Position numbers and translations under genes: made by a program. Shown here one piece after another: positions 52,222 to 64,000 of a stretch of DNA of 64,000 nucleotides (positions are counted from its first letter, which is position 1; every line of letters begins with the position of its first letter). Source of the stretch: Pseudarthrobacter sp. SSS035 (GTDB lineage: Bacteria; Actinomycetota; Actinomycetes; Actinomycetales; Micrococcaceae); assembly GCF_023273875.1 (NCBI RefSeq), contig NZ_CP096882.1, positions 186,001-250,000 on the forward strand, written 5' to 3'. Under the pieces are notes generated by a model, which worked only from the letters and a program-made list of their open reading frames with translations, made no database searches and was not told where the DNA came from.

Positions 52222-53961
52222 TCAGGCCCGCTGCGGCAGCAGTTTTGCGTCGTCCAGCAGCTCCTGGGCGTGCGCCTGGGCCGATTCCGAATCCTCCTGG
52301 CCCGCCAGCATCCGGGCGAGTTCCCGCACACGCTCCGGGCCGTCGAGGAGGCGAACATCACTGGACGTGAACCCGGTGGCGGTGCCGCCGTCGGCCCCCC
52401 TGACGGATGTCTTGGTGACTGTGATGTGCTGGTCCGCGAAGGCTGCCACCTGCGGCAGGTGCGTGACCACCAGGACCTGCACGTGCTGTGCCAGCATGGC
52501 CAGCCGGCGGCCAATTTCGACGGCGGCCCGCCCGCCGACCCCGGCGTCCACCTCATCGAACACAAACGTGGGCACCGGATCCACCGCGGCCAGCACTACC
52601 TCGATGGCCAGCATGACGCGGGAGAGTTCGCCGCCGGAGGCGCCCTTGCCCAGCGGACGGGCCGGGGCTCCGGAGTGCGGCTGGAGCAGGAATGTGATCT
52701 CGTCCGCTCCATGCGGAGTCAGCTGGGCGGCCGCCTCACGGGTGATCACCAGGGTGGCGTCCGCCATGGCGAGTGCCTTCAGCTCCGAGCTCACCCGGCC
52801 GGACAGCTCCTTGGCAGCCTTGGCGCGGATCTTGCTGACGGCGGCTGCCTGCTGCTGCAGTTCCGCTTCGGTCCGAACCACGTCCGCGTCCAGGGCTTCG
52901 ATCCTGGTGGAGTCGTCCTGCAGCTCGTCGAAACGGACCCGGGCGTTTTCCGCCCACACCAGGACCTCGTCGATGCTGGGGGCGTACTTTCGGACCAGAG
53001 TGGCCAGGGCGGCCCTCCGGTCCTCGATCTCGGCGAGGCGTTCGGGGCCCTCCGAGTCCAGCCCGGCCTGGTAGCTGGCCAGCTCCGTGGCGATGTCGTT
53101 GAGCAGGAAGCCCACTTCGGCCAACCGCGCTGCGGCGGATCCCAGTTCGGCGTCGTGCTCGGCCACGTGCTCCAGGGTCCTTTTCGCGACGTCCACGAGG
53201 GTGGTGGCGTCGCCCGCGTCACCGTAGTCCTCCGCGATGAGCGCCTGGTGTGCCGTGTTCGCCGCAATCCTGAGCTCTTCCACGTTGGCCAGTTTCACAG
53301 CCTCCGCCTTGAGGGATTCGTCCTCCCCCGGCTGCGGATCCACGGTGCTGATTTCGGCCAGGGCGACTTCCAGCGACTCGGCCTCGCGGAGCCTGTCGCG
53401 GGCGGCGCTGCGCAGGGTTTCCAGCTCCGCCTGGCTGGCCTTCCAGTGGCTGTAGAGCGCCTGGTAAGAGGCCAACGGGCCTGCCAGCGCATCGCCGGCA
53501 AATTTGTCCAGGGCGCCGCGCTGGGCGGCCGCCCCCTTAAGCCTGATCTGGTCCGACTGCCCGTGGACCACCACGAGGGTTTCACCGATCTCCGCGAGAA
53601 CGCCCACCGGGGCGGCCCGCCCGCCCAGGAAGGCCCGGCTGCGCCCGTCCGCACCGAGGCGACGCGCAAGAATAAGCTCAGCGCCGCCGTCGAACTCCTC
53701 CACGTCGGCACCCGCTTCAACTGCCCGGGCAATCGCCGGATGCCCGGCGTCGAGCTTGAGGACGGCCTCCGCCGTGGCGCTCTTCGCGCCGCTCCGGACC
53801 GCGCCGGCGTCGGACCTCGCCCCCAGCAGGAGGCCGACGGCGGTGACCACCATCGTTTTGCCGGCTCCGGTTTCGCCGGTAACGACGCTCAGCCCGGGGC
53901 CCAGCGGCAGCGTGGCGTCGGTGATGACGCCCAGATCGCGGATTCTCAGTTCTTCAAGCAT
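52222..53961 (-). CDS. recN: DNA repair protein RecN
   Basis: A 579-residue SMC-like ATPase in recombination repair of double-strand breaks. Walker A GETGAGKT is at 29-36, a long coiled-coil middle spans about 150-380, and the C-terminal ABC signature and Walker B are LGKGASGGELSRVMLA and TFVFDEVDAGVGG. It follows nadK by 3 bases. No LexA-type box is near its start, since it lies inside an operon. Confidence 0.96.
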   Translation of the reverse strand: MLEELRIRDLGVITDATLPLGPGLSVVTGETGAGKTMVVTAVGLLLGARSDAGAVRSGAKSATAEAVLKLDAGHPAIARAVEAGADVEEFDGGAELILARRLGADGRSRAFLGGRAAPVGVLAEIGETLVVVHGQSDQIRLKGAAAQRGALDKFAGDALAGPLASYQALYSHWKASQAELETLRSAARDRLREAESLEVALAEISTVDPQPGEDESLKAEAVKLANVEELRIAANTAHQALIAEDYGDAGDATTLVDVAKRTLEHVAEHDAELGSAAARLAEVGFLLNDIATELASYQAGLDSEGPERLAEIEDRRAALATLVRKYAPSIDEVLVWAENARVRFDELQDDSTRIEALDADVVRTEAELQQQAAAVSKIRAKAAKELSGRVSSELKALAMADATLVITREAAAQLTPHGADEITFLLQPHSGAPARPLGKGASGGELSRVMLAIEVVLAAVDPVPTFVFDEVDAGVGGRAAVEIGRRLAMLAQHVQVLVVTHLPQVAAFADQHITVTKTSVRGADGGTATGFTSSDVRLLDGPERVRELARMLAGQEDSESAQAHAQELLDDAKLLPQRA

Positions 53962-53964
53962 GGT

Positions 53965-54990
53965 TCACTTTGCGGTCGCGGGATCGGTATCGTCCTCCGG
54001 CTGGTCGCCGGAGGCAAGCTGGAGCGGCGGCCTGGGCCGCGGCGTCCGGACGATCGGGATGGGTCCGGTGTGGATGGTCTCCGACTGCGGCACGGGGCCG
54101 CGCCAGCCGTGAATGGGGAGTTCAAATTTGCGGACCAAACGCGCTGAAAAGGGCGTCTGGTGCGTCCTGGCCAGCCTGACCGGAGTGGCGGACTTGGTCA
54201 CTTCAACCCGGGCCCCGGGCGGCAGGTCCACGGAGCGCCGGCCGTCGCACCAGAGCACACCCTGGGCACCGGTGCGGGTGAGAACTTCCACGGCCAGCCG
54301 GGACCGGGGCGATACCACCAGCGGTTTGGCAAAGAGCGCGTGCGCGCTGATGGGAACTATCACCAGGGCCTCGACCTCCGGCCACACGACGGGCCCGCCG
54401 GCGGAAAACGCGTACGCGGTGGAGCCCGTGGGGGTGGCCACCACCACGCCGTCGCAGCCGAAGGACGTCAGCGGGCGCTCGTCCACTTCGGTCACCACCT
54501 CGATCATGCGTTCGCGGTTGCCTTTTTCGATCGCGGCCTCATTAAGGGCCCAGGTGTGCCAGATCTTCTGGCCACGGACCCAGACCTGGACGTCGATGGT
54601 CATGCGCTCTTCAACCGTGTAGTCCCTGCGGGCAATCCATTCCACCGTCTGGGCCAGGTCCGCCCGCTCGCTCTCGGCCAGGAAGCCGACGTGGCCAAGG
54701 TTGACGCCCAGCAAGGGTACGTCCACCTCCCGCACCAGCTCCGCGGCGCGCAGGATGGTGCCGTCACCGCCCAGGACCATCACCAGCTCGACGTCCGGCA
54801 GCTGTACGTGGTCGTGCAGGATCTCCACCGGTTGGCTGAGCTGCCCGAAGAATCGTTCCATGTCACGCAGCTCAGACTCCTGCATGACGGGAACAATGCC
54901 GGAGTCATGCAGTTGGGCGCAGGCTTCCCAGGCGGCCTTCAGTGACTCCTCGCGGCCAGTGTGGGCAAGGACAAGTACTCGCCTGCTCAT
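53965..54990 (-). CDS. nadK: NAD kinase
   Basis: A 341-residue enzyme phosphorylating NAD to NADP. It has the kinase motif LGGDGTILRAAELV (GGDGT at 74-78), LNEAAIEKG and the Gly-rich segment VVVATPTGSTAYAFSAGGP. The C-terminal 60 residues are a Pro/Arg-rich extension. The ATG at 54990 begins MSRRVLVLAHTGR and lies 13 bases after tlyA; 17 earlier open codons overlap tlyA and are ignored. Order tlyA-nadK-recN is that of Rv1694-Rv1696. Confidence 0.95.
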   Translation of the reverse strand: MSRRVLVLAHTGREESLKAAWEACAQLHDSGIVPVMQESELRDMERFFGQLSQPVEILHDHVQLPDVELVMVLGGDGTILRAAELVREVDVPLLGVNLGHVGFLAESERADLAQTVEWIARRDYTVEERMTIDVQVWVRGQKIWHTWALNEAAIEKGNRERMIEVVTEVDERPLTSFGCDGVVVATPTGSTAYAFSAGGPVVWPEVEALVIVPISAHALFAKPLVVSPRSRLAVEVLTRTGAQGVLWCDGRRSVDLPPGARVEVTKSATPVRLARTHQTPFSARLVRKFELPIHGWRGPVPQSETIHTGPIPIVRTPRPRPPLQLASGDQPEDDTDPATAK

Positions 54991-55003
54991 CGGGTTCCGC
55001 TTT

Positions 55004-55816
55004 CTAGTGGTTCGGCCAGATTCGGCCAAGCAATCCGTCAATGGCTGCGAGGCGCTCTTCGATCTTAGGCAGGTCTTGGGTCATCCTGCGCTTTATCCAC
55101 AGGAAGTATTCGACGTTTCCGTCCTGTCCCGGCAGCGGACTGGCCGCCAAGCCGCATAAGTCCAGGCCGGCGTCGAGCGCTGCATTGGCAACTTTTTCCA
55201 CTGCCATCCGGCGTTCGCGCTCGGAGGTGACCACGCCGGTGCGGCCCAGCCGGTCCTTGCCGATCTCGAACTGGGGCTTCACCATCAGCACCAGGTCGCC
55301 GCCCGGCTGCGTGCACAGCGCCAGGGGCAGGACCACCATGGTCAGCGAGATGAAGGAGAGGTCGGCTACCGTGAGTTCGGCCTGGCCGCCGATGTCCTCC
55401 GGCGCCATGTACCGCACGTTCATGCCTTCATGCACGGCTACGCGGTCATCGGCGCGGAGCTGCGGGACCAGCTGGTCATGGCCGACGTCGACCGCCACCA
55501 CGTGTGCCGCACCGCGCCGCAGGAGCACCTCGGTGAAGCCGCCGGTGGAGGCGCCGGCGTCCAGGCATCTCTTGCCGGCAACAGTGACTTCCGGGAATAC
55601 GTCCAAAGCGCCCGCCAGCTTGTGCCCGGCACGGCTGACGTAGCTGTCCTCTTCCGTGTGCTCGACCGACAGGTCCTTGCCGTCGTCGACCTGGAGGGAC
55701 GCCTTGGAAAGGATTTGCCCGTCCGAGCTCACTTTGCCCTCGGCAATCAACGAAGCGGCGTGGGTCCGGGACCTGGCCAGGCCGCGGGCCACGAGCGCCT
55801 GGTCAAGTCGTGCCAT
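55004..55816 (-). CDS. tlyA: 16S/23S rRNA 2'-O-methyltransferase TlyA
   Basis: A 270-residue rRNA methyltransferase with an N-terminal S4 domain (MARLDQALVARGLARSRTHA) and an FtsJ-like SAM domain (CLDAGASTGGFTEVLLRRGA, VKPQFEIGKDRLGRTGVV). In mycobacteria TlyA methylates C1409 of 16S and C1920 of 23S rRNA and sets capreomycin susceptibility. ATG at 55816 is used; TTG at 55822 is in frame and overlaps the upstream stop, and GGAG serves either. Confidence 0.95.
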   Translation of the reverse strand: MARLDQALVARGLARSRTHAASLIAEGKVSSDGQILSKASLQVDDGKDLSVEHTEEDSYVSRAGHKLAGALDVFPEVTVAGKRCLDAGASTGGFTEVLLRRGAAHVVAVDVGHDQLVPQLRADDRVAVHEGMNVRYMAPEDIGGQAELTVADLSFISLTMVVLPLALCTQPGGDLVLMVKPQFEIGKDRLGRTGVVTSERERRMAVEKVANAALDAGLDLCGLAASPLPGQDGNVEYFLWIKRRMTQDLPKIEERLAAIDGLLGRIWPNH

Positions 55817-55818
55817 GC

Positions 55819-56049
55819 TCAAGCTTCTCCTTCGCCGTTTGGGGCCTCTTCGTTCAACGCGTGCAGCAGAGCATCGTGGAGGTCGTTGTAAACAGCCTCA
55901 TGCTCAGACACGGGCAACCGTTCGACGCCGTCCAGCGCGGCCGACATCGCCGCAATGGATGGATCGGTGGTTGCCGACGCCGCCGTGTCCGGCCATTCCG
56001 GCGTTGGCTGGGCTGCTTCCGGATGGTGCGGTTCGTTCAGCTCAGTCAT
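55819..56049 (-). CDS. Small acidic conserved protein
   Basis: A 76-residue acidic protein rich in Glu, Pro and Ala, with a predicted C-terminal helix (EHEAVYNDLHDALLHALNEE). It lies between the HAD phosphatase and tlyA, 9 bases after the former and overlapping the latter's possible TTG. Position matches the small Rv1693-type gene of mycobacteria. Function unknown. Confidence 0.75.
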   Translation of the reverse strand: MTELNEPHHPEAAQPTPEWPDTAASATTDPSIAAMSAALDGVERLPVSEHEAVYNDLHDALLHALNEEAPNGEGEA

Positions 56050-56058
56050 TGGACCAGT

Positions 56059-57048
56059 CTAATGATTGCGCCACTCGAGTTTGGGTTCGGTGGGAAGTGC
56101 GGCGTCGGGGACCGCAGTCCACCAGGCGGCGCAGGCGGCCCGCCACGAATCCAGGTCACCTTCGCTGCCGCTGACGTGGATGGTGTCGCCGCTGACCCTC
56201 GCAGTGGAGGCCCCGCAGCGGTGCGTTCCGTCAGTGTGGTCCAGTGCCGGGTAGGGGCGGTGGAGGTCGCTGAGGGAATTGATGATGTAGTCCGGGCGTT
56301 CCGCAGTGCGTGCGGCCAGGATGGTGGCTGTGGTGTCGACGCCGGTCAGCACTGCCACCGTGGCAAACCCGGCGTTGTTGCCGCCGAGGATGTCGGTGTC
56401 CAGGCGGTCGCCCACCACCAGCGGGCGGTCAGCCGCGAGCCGTTTGGCGGCGGCGTGGAAGAGCGGGGCCTCCGGCTTGCCGGCAACCCGCGGCGTCTGT
56501 CCGGTGGCGGCGGCTACAGCTGCCACCAGGGTGCCGTTGCCCGGGGCTATGCCGCGTGCCTGCGGAATGGACATATCGGTGTTGGTTGCGATCCACAGTG
56601 CACCGGCCGACACGACGTACGCCGCCTCAGCAAGATCTTTCCAGCCGATCCCGGGATTGAATCCCTGGACCACAGCTACCGGATCCTCGTCCTGGCTGTG
56701 GACAGGCGTCAGTCCCACCAGTTCGATTTCCTGCGCCAGTGCGGGGCTGCCGGTGATCAGCACCCGCGCTCCAGGGGCGACGAGTGACGCCAGGAGTTCG
56801 GCCGCGGCCTGCGAGGAACTGACCACCTGCTCGTCGTCTGCCGGTGCACCCAGTTCACGGAGATGCGCCGCTACCTGCGCCGGGGTGCGGGAGGCATTGT
56901 TGGTGACATACCCCAGGCCAATGCCCAAACCCTCCAGTTGCTGCAGCGAGTCCACGGCGCCTGGGATGGCGTGCTGCCCGGCGTAGACCACGCCGTCCAG
57001 GTCCGCCAAAAGGGCGTCGAACAGGGAAATCAGTGGAACTTCAGTCAT
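56059..57048 (-). CDS. HAD-superfamily sugar phosphatase, NagD-like
   Basis: A 329-residue HAD hydrolase with the nucleophile motif LADLDGVVYAG (Asp16, Asp18), TNNAS (motif II), and VGDRLDTDILGGNNAG (motif IV). This is the NagD/phosphoglycolate type with a large cap. A C-terminal 55-residue extension after about 275 is outside the HAD core. It lies 6 bases after the TPR gene in the tlyA-recN operon, as in Rv1692. Substrate unknown. Confidence 0.9.
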   Translation of the reverse strand: MTEVPLISLFDALLADLDGVVYAGQHAIPGAVDSLQQLEGLGIGLGYVTNNASRTPAQVAAHLRELGAPADDEQVVSSSQAAAELLASLVAPGARVLITGSPALAQEIELVGLTPVHSQDEDPVAVVQGFNPGIGWKDLAEAAYVVSAGALWIATNTDMSIPQARGIAPGNGTLVAAVAAATGQTPRVAGKPEAPLFHAAAKRLAADRPLVVGDRLDTDILGGNNAGFATVAVLTGVDTTATILAARTAERPDYIINSLSDLHRPYPALDHTDGTHRCGASTARVSGDTIHVSGSEGDLDSWRAACAAWWTAVPDAALPTEPKLEWRNH

Positions 57049-57054
57049 AGCGGG

Positions 57055-59019
57055 CTAGCTGTCCCGTTCCTCAGAGTGGCCATCAGTGGCGTTGTTGCTG
57101 TCGTCTGCTTCGCTGTGCTCTTCTTCAACACGCTCGGCTTCATCGTGCTCGGCGTCGCCGTGCCCGGCGTCGCCGGCTTCCAGCTCGTCTGCTTCTACGG
57201 AATCCTCGTCAGACTCGGCGTCATCGGACTCGAAGAAATCCGATTCCACGTCGTCGATGTCTGCATCCACGGCGGCGGCCTCAACGGCAGTCTTGTCCGC
57301 GGCTGCTTCGGTCCGGGCAGCAGGCGTGGATGCCGCGGCTTCGGAGCCTGCGGCAGCGCGCTCCAGCAGACGCCGGCGCTGAGCTTCCTCGCGGGCTTCC
57401 TCTTCCTCGTCCCAGCCGAGGTCCACGATATCGGGTTCCTCATCGACGCCGAGGCCCAGGGCATTTTCAGCCACAATTGCCTGCTTCTGCCATTTTGCCG
57501 CCTCATCTTCGCGACCAACGGCCGACAGGGCGTTTGCGTACGCCCGGAACAGCCGAGGGCTGTAGGAGAAGGCACGGTTCATGTCTAGCTGGGCTATTTC
57601 AAGTTCAGCCACGGCGGCGTCCAGCTGCCCGAGGTCGGACCGTGCCCCGGCCGCCACGATGGCCAGCTCAACTTTGCCGGGGGCGTCCAGGTCTTTGGCT
57701 TCCTCGGACCGCACCACGTCAAGGGCACGGTCAGGCCGGCCCAGTCCGCGTTCACAGTCTGCCATCACGGGAAGGTGGACGTTTGAACCGCTGATGCGGC
57801 GGTAGGTCCGGAATTCGCGCAGCGCTTCGCCGTAGTGTCCTGCCGCGTAAGCAGTGAGGCCGACGGCTTCACGAACGGCAGCAAGCCGGCCACCACGCCG
57901 GCTCGCGGCGAGGGCATGCTGGAAAGCCAGCTCGGGCTCTTCGTCGATCAGGCGTCCGGCCATCACCAGGTGGCGGGCAACCCACTCGGCGCTCTTGTCT
58001 TCCAGAGTCTTGATCTGGTGCTGCGTGGCGCGGTCAAGCTCCTTGCCCGTGACATCCTCATCGATTTCCGGGGAACGTTCACGGTCTGGGCGGTTGGCGC
58101 TGCGAAGATCACGCGCGTTGGGTACACGGGCCGGGCGGTCTTCCGCACGGTCCCTGCCGAACTGGCGGGGGCCGGAATCACCACGGTCGAAGCTGCGGGG
58201 GGCACGGTCCTGGCGGTCACCGAACGGCTTGCGGTTGTCGCCGCCGGAGAACCCCCGACGCTCACCGTCACCTTCGCGGCGCGGTCGGTCACCATAAGGC
58301 TTGTTGTCACGGTCACCGTAAGGCTTGCGTTCGCCACCGCCGCTGAAGGGCTTCCGGTCTCCGCCGCCACTAAAGGGCTTTCGCTCTCCGCCGCCGAAGC
58401 CGCGACGCTCGCCATCACCTTCGCGGCGCGGACGGTCACCAAAGGACTTGTTGTCACGGTCACCGTAAGGCTTGCGTTCGCCACCGCCGCCGCCCGTGAA
58501 CGGTTTCCGGTCTCCGCCGCCGAAGCTGCGACGTTCACCGTCACCTTCGCGGCGCGGACGGTCACCATAAGGCTTGTTATCACGGTCACCATAGGGTTTG
58601 CGTTCGCCACCGCCGCTAAAGGGCTTCCGGTCTCCGCCGCCGCTGAAAGGCTTTCGCTCTCCACCACCGAAGGTCCGACGCTCACCGTCACCTTCGCGGC
58701 GCGGACGATCACCAAAAGGCTTGTTGTCGCGGTCACCATAGGGTTTGCGTTCGCCGCCGCCTGTGAACGGTTTCCGGTCTCCGCCGCCGCTGAAAGGCTT
58801 TCGCTCTCCACCACCGAAGGTCCGACGTTCGCCATCACCTTCACGACGCGGACGATCACCAAAAGGCTTACGTTCGCCGGACCCAGGCGCGCGCTTCGGA
58901 GCCTCTGGGTTACGGTCTTCGCGGGAACGGAATCCCCGCGGGTCGCCGCCAGAATTGTTGTTGCCGCGGAAAGGACCGCGGTCGTTGCCGCCGCGGTTGC
59001 CGCCGTTGTGCTCAGCCAT
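57055..59019 (-). CDS. RGG-like repeat and TPR protein
   Basis: A 654-residue protein with three parts. Residues 1-290 are low-complexity, basic, Gly/Arg/Asp-rich and built mainly of four 42-49-residue repeats with GERKPYGDRDNKP and FGDRPRREGDGERR units. Residues about 300-520 are helical TPR-like pairs (YAAGHYGEALREFRTYRRI; NRAFSYSPRLFRAYANAL). Residues 525-654 are strongly acidic. The ATG at 59019 has AGGAGG upstream. The TPR part resembles the conserved actinobacterial TPR protein beside tlyA (Rv1691 position). The repeat domain suggests RNA binding or condensate formation, which is inference. Confidence 0.88.
   Translation of the reverse strand: MAEHNGGNRGGNDRGPFRGNNNSGGDPRGFRSREDRNPEAPKRAPGSGERKPFGDRPRREGDGERRTFGGGERKPFSGGGDRKPFTGGGERKPYGDRDNKPFGDRPRREGDGERRTFGGGERKPFSGGGDRKPFSGGGERKPYGDRDNKPYGDRPRREGDGERRSFGGGDRKPFTGGGGGERKPYGDRDNKSFGDRPRREGDGERRGFGGGERKPFSGGGDRKPFSGGGERKPYGDRDNKPYGDRPRREGDGERRGFSGGDNRKPFGDRQDRAPRSFDRGDSGPRQFGRDRAEDRPARVPNARDLRSANRPDRERSPEIDEDVTGKELDRATQHQIKTLEDKSAEWVARHLVMAGRLIDEEPELAFQHALAASRRGGRLAAVREAVGLTAYAAGHYGEALREFRTYRRISGSNVHLPVMADCERGLGRPDRALDVVRSEEAKDLDAPGKVELAIVAAGARSDLGQLDAAVAELEIAQLDMNRAFSYSPRLFRAYANALSAVGREDEAAKWQKQAIVAENALGLGVDEEPDIVDLGWDEEEEAREEAQRRRLLERAAAGSEAAASTPAARTEAAADKTAVEAAAVDADIDDVESDFFESDDAESDEDSVEADELEAGDAGHGDAEHDEAERVEEEHSEADDSNNATDGHSEERDS
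58297..58863 (-). repeat. In-frame tandem repeat, four copies of about 147 bp
   Basis: Four consecutive coding repeats of 147, 147, 126 and 147 bp (residues 53-241 of the TPR protein), plus a partial fifth copy to about 58240. Copies differ by few residues, so the DNA is prone to recombination and copy-number change. Confidence 0.85.
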
Positions 59020-59376
59020 GGGGATTCCTCCTGTTATGAGCCGACCACTGGCGCAATCGCAGCCGCTCGTTCCGTGTTTCGTTATCCTACGCAACCCGAA
59101 ATCAAGCGCTTCGAAGTCCGTACATCTCAGTCAATTCTAGGCGAGACCCCACCAACAGATGACATGGATCCGTCTCCAGGCCGCCGTCGTGGGAATGTTC
59201 ACACTCGCCGGGTGATGCTCTCGCAGTTTCTGCGGGTTTCCGGCGGACGCTCTGTCAGTTCGGGTGCCGGGTTGTGTGGTGCACGACGGCGGCGGGTGTG
59301 GTGGGGTGCGGGGTTTTCGGTGGGGTGCCGGGCCGGGGTGTGTGCGGGGGTGCCGGGGGTGGCGGTGTTTAAATGG
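59020..59376. other. Intergenic region with G-rich tract
   Basis: The 357 bases between the TPR gene and the rRNA terminator contain no credible gene. They must hold the promoter of the TPR-HAD-tlyA operon. The stretch 59263-59371 is very G-rich on the plus strand and includes a canonical G-quadruplex pattern at 59330-59359 (four G runs of 3 to 5 with loops of 2, 7 and 4). Confidence 0.6.
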
Positions 59377-59410
59377 GAGAGCCCCCCAACCTGGTGGTTG
59401 GGGGGCTCTC
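59377..59410 (-). terminator. rRNA operon terminator
   Basis: A perfect 14-bp stem pairs 59377-59390 with 59397-59410 (loop CTGGTG), directly after the 5S gene. Read on the minus strand it is followed by CCATTTAAAC. Confidence 0.88.
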
Positions 59411-59423
59411 GACCGTAATGATG

Positions 59424-59542
59424 TTCCGGCGGTGACCTACTCTCCCACACCCTCCCGGGTGCAGTACCATCGGCGCTGTGGGTCTTAGCTTCCGGGTTCG
59501 GAATGGGACCGGGCGTTTCCCCCACGCTATGACCGCCGTAAC
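59424..59542 (-). rRNA. rrf: 5S ribosomal RNA
   Basis: Read on the minus strand the region begins GTTACGGCGGTCATAGCG and ends near GTCACCGCCGGAA, the two ends pairing as helix I; the conserved CCCATTCCGAACCCGG loop is inside. About 119 bases. Ends are set by pairing and may be off by 1-2 bases. Confidence 0.95.
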
Positions 59543-59777
59543 CCTTGCTCCGCACCCGTTGGCTGTGCCGTGGGGTGGGAAATCTGTGGTTACAACATGC
59601 TTCCTGCCGGTGAGGGCAGGTGTGGTGTTGTTATTGTGTTGTGTTTTTGTTCCCTGCAACAAGCCGGTGTCGGGTTTGTTGTTTGGGAACCACATAGTGG
59701 ACGCAAGCAGTCTTGTTATCTTCGTACCACCCCTGGGTGTAAACCTCTTTTGAATAGGTTTACGGGGTGGTGTGTGG
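59543..59777 (-). other. 23S-5S spacer with processing arm
   Basis: The spacer contains the downstream arm (59678-59709) of the stem that flanks 23S rRNA. No tRNA gene is present. Confidence 0.7.
59678..59709 (-). repeat. 23S processing stem, 3' arm
   Basis: These 32 bases are the reverse complement of 63048-63079 apart from three differences, two of which still allow G-U pairing in the transcript. The arms lie on the two sides of the 23S gene. Confidence 0.8.

Positions 59778-64000
<4,223 letters not shown>

Overview
The window reads as chromosomal DNA of a high-GC actinobacterium of the family Micrococcaceae, most likely Arthrobacter or Pseudarthrobacter. The evidence is GC-rich codon use with frequent GTG starts, several promoters placed so that transcripts would be leaderless, actinobacterium-specific genes (GarA-type FHA protein, an Rv2175c-like DNA-binding protein, PknL, DUF3040, class II DAHP synthase), and gene order that follows several blocks of the Mycobacterium tuberculosis chromosome. 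Genus assignment is inference; no database search was possible.

Layout. (1) 1-3.3 kb, minus strand: the upstream end of the division and cell wall cluster, mraZ-rsmH-ftsL-ftsI, with ftsI cut by the window edge. A MraZ operator of 10-bp-spaced GTGG repeats sits in the mraZ promoter. (2) 3.6-19.3 kb: DUF3040 protein, DNA polymerase IV, lipoprotein, polyprenyl diphosphate synthase, Rv2175c-like protein, a LysM/transglycosylase protein, PknL, class II DAHP synthase, an acyltransferase, two tandem alpha/beta hydrolases, a ROK glucokinase and a FadD15-like acyl-CoA synthetase. This matches the Rv2165c-Rv2187 order. (3) 19.4-28.7 kb: pyruvate carboxylase, an orphan ParA ATPase, the MerR-DUF151-MerR-GarA-GcvH block (as Rv1830-Rv1826), a membrane protein and an Fpg-family glycosylase. 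(4) 28.8-36.8 kb, minus strand: tRNA-Pro, then der, an acyltransferase, cmk, tyrA, rluB, scpB, scpA and a ParA ATPase (as Rv1713-Rv1708). (5) 37-48.2 kb: a catabolic block with dctA and a divergent two-component system, a class V aminotransferase with an NCS1 permease, and gntR-prpDBC (methylcitrate cycle). (6) 48.2-59 kb, minus strand: MutT-like nudix, xerD, ADP-ribose-type nudix, pyrG, recN, nadK, tlyA, a small acidic protein, a HAD phosphatase and an RGG-like repeat/TPR protein (as Rv1701-Rv1691). (7) 59.4-64 kb, minus strand: an rRNA operon with terminator, 5S, 23S and the 3' part of 16S, including inverted repeats that flank the 23S gene.

Functional themes are cell division and peptidoglycan (ftsI/ftsL/mraZ, LysM protein, PknL), chromosome organisation (scpAB, ParA, xerD), Ser/Thr-kinase and FHA signalling (PknL, GarA), and C4-dicarboxylate and propionate use feeding the TCA cycle (dctA, prpDBC, pyruvate carboxylase). 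No insertion sequence, prophage or CRISPR array is visible. The most interesting signals are regulatory: the MraZ box, the paired TGTATACA operators between the NCS1 permease and gntR-prpDBC, a GlxR/Crp-like palindrome between dctA and its sensor kinase, and the repeat-built RGG-like TPR protein beside the rRNA operon.
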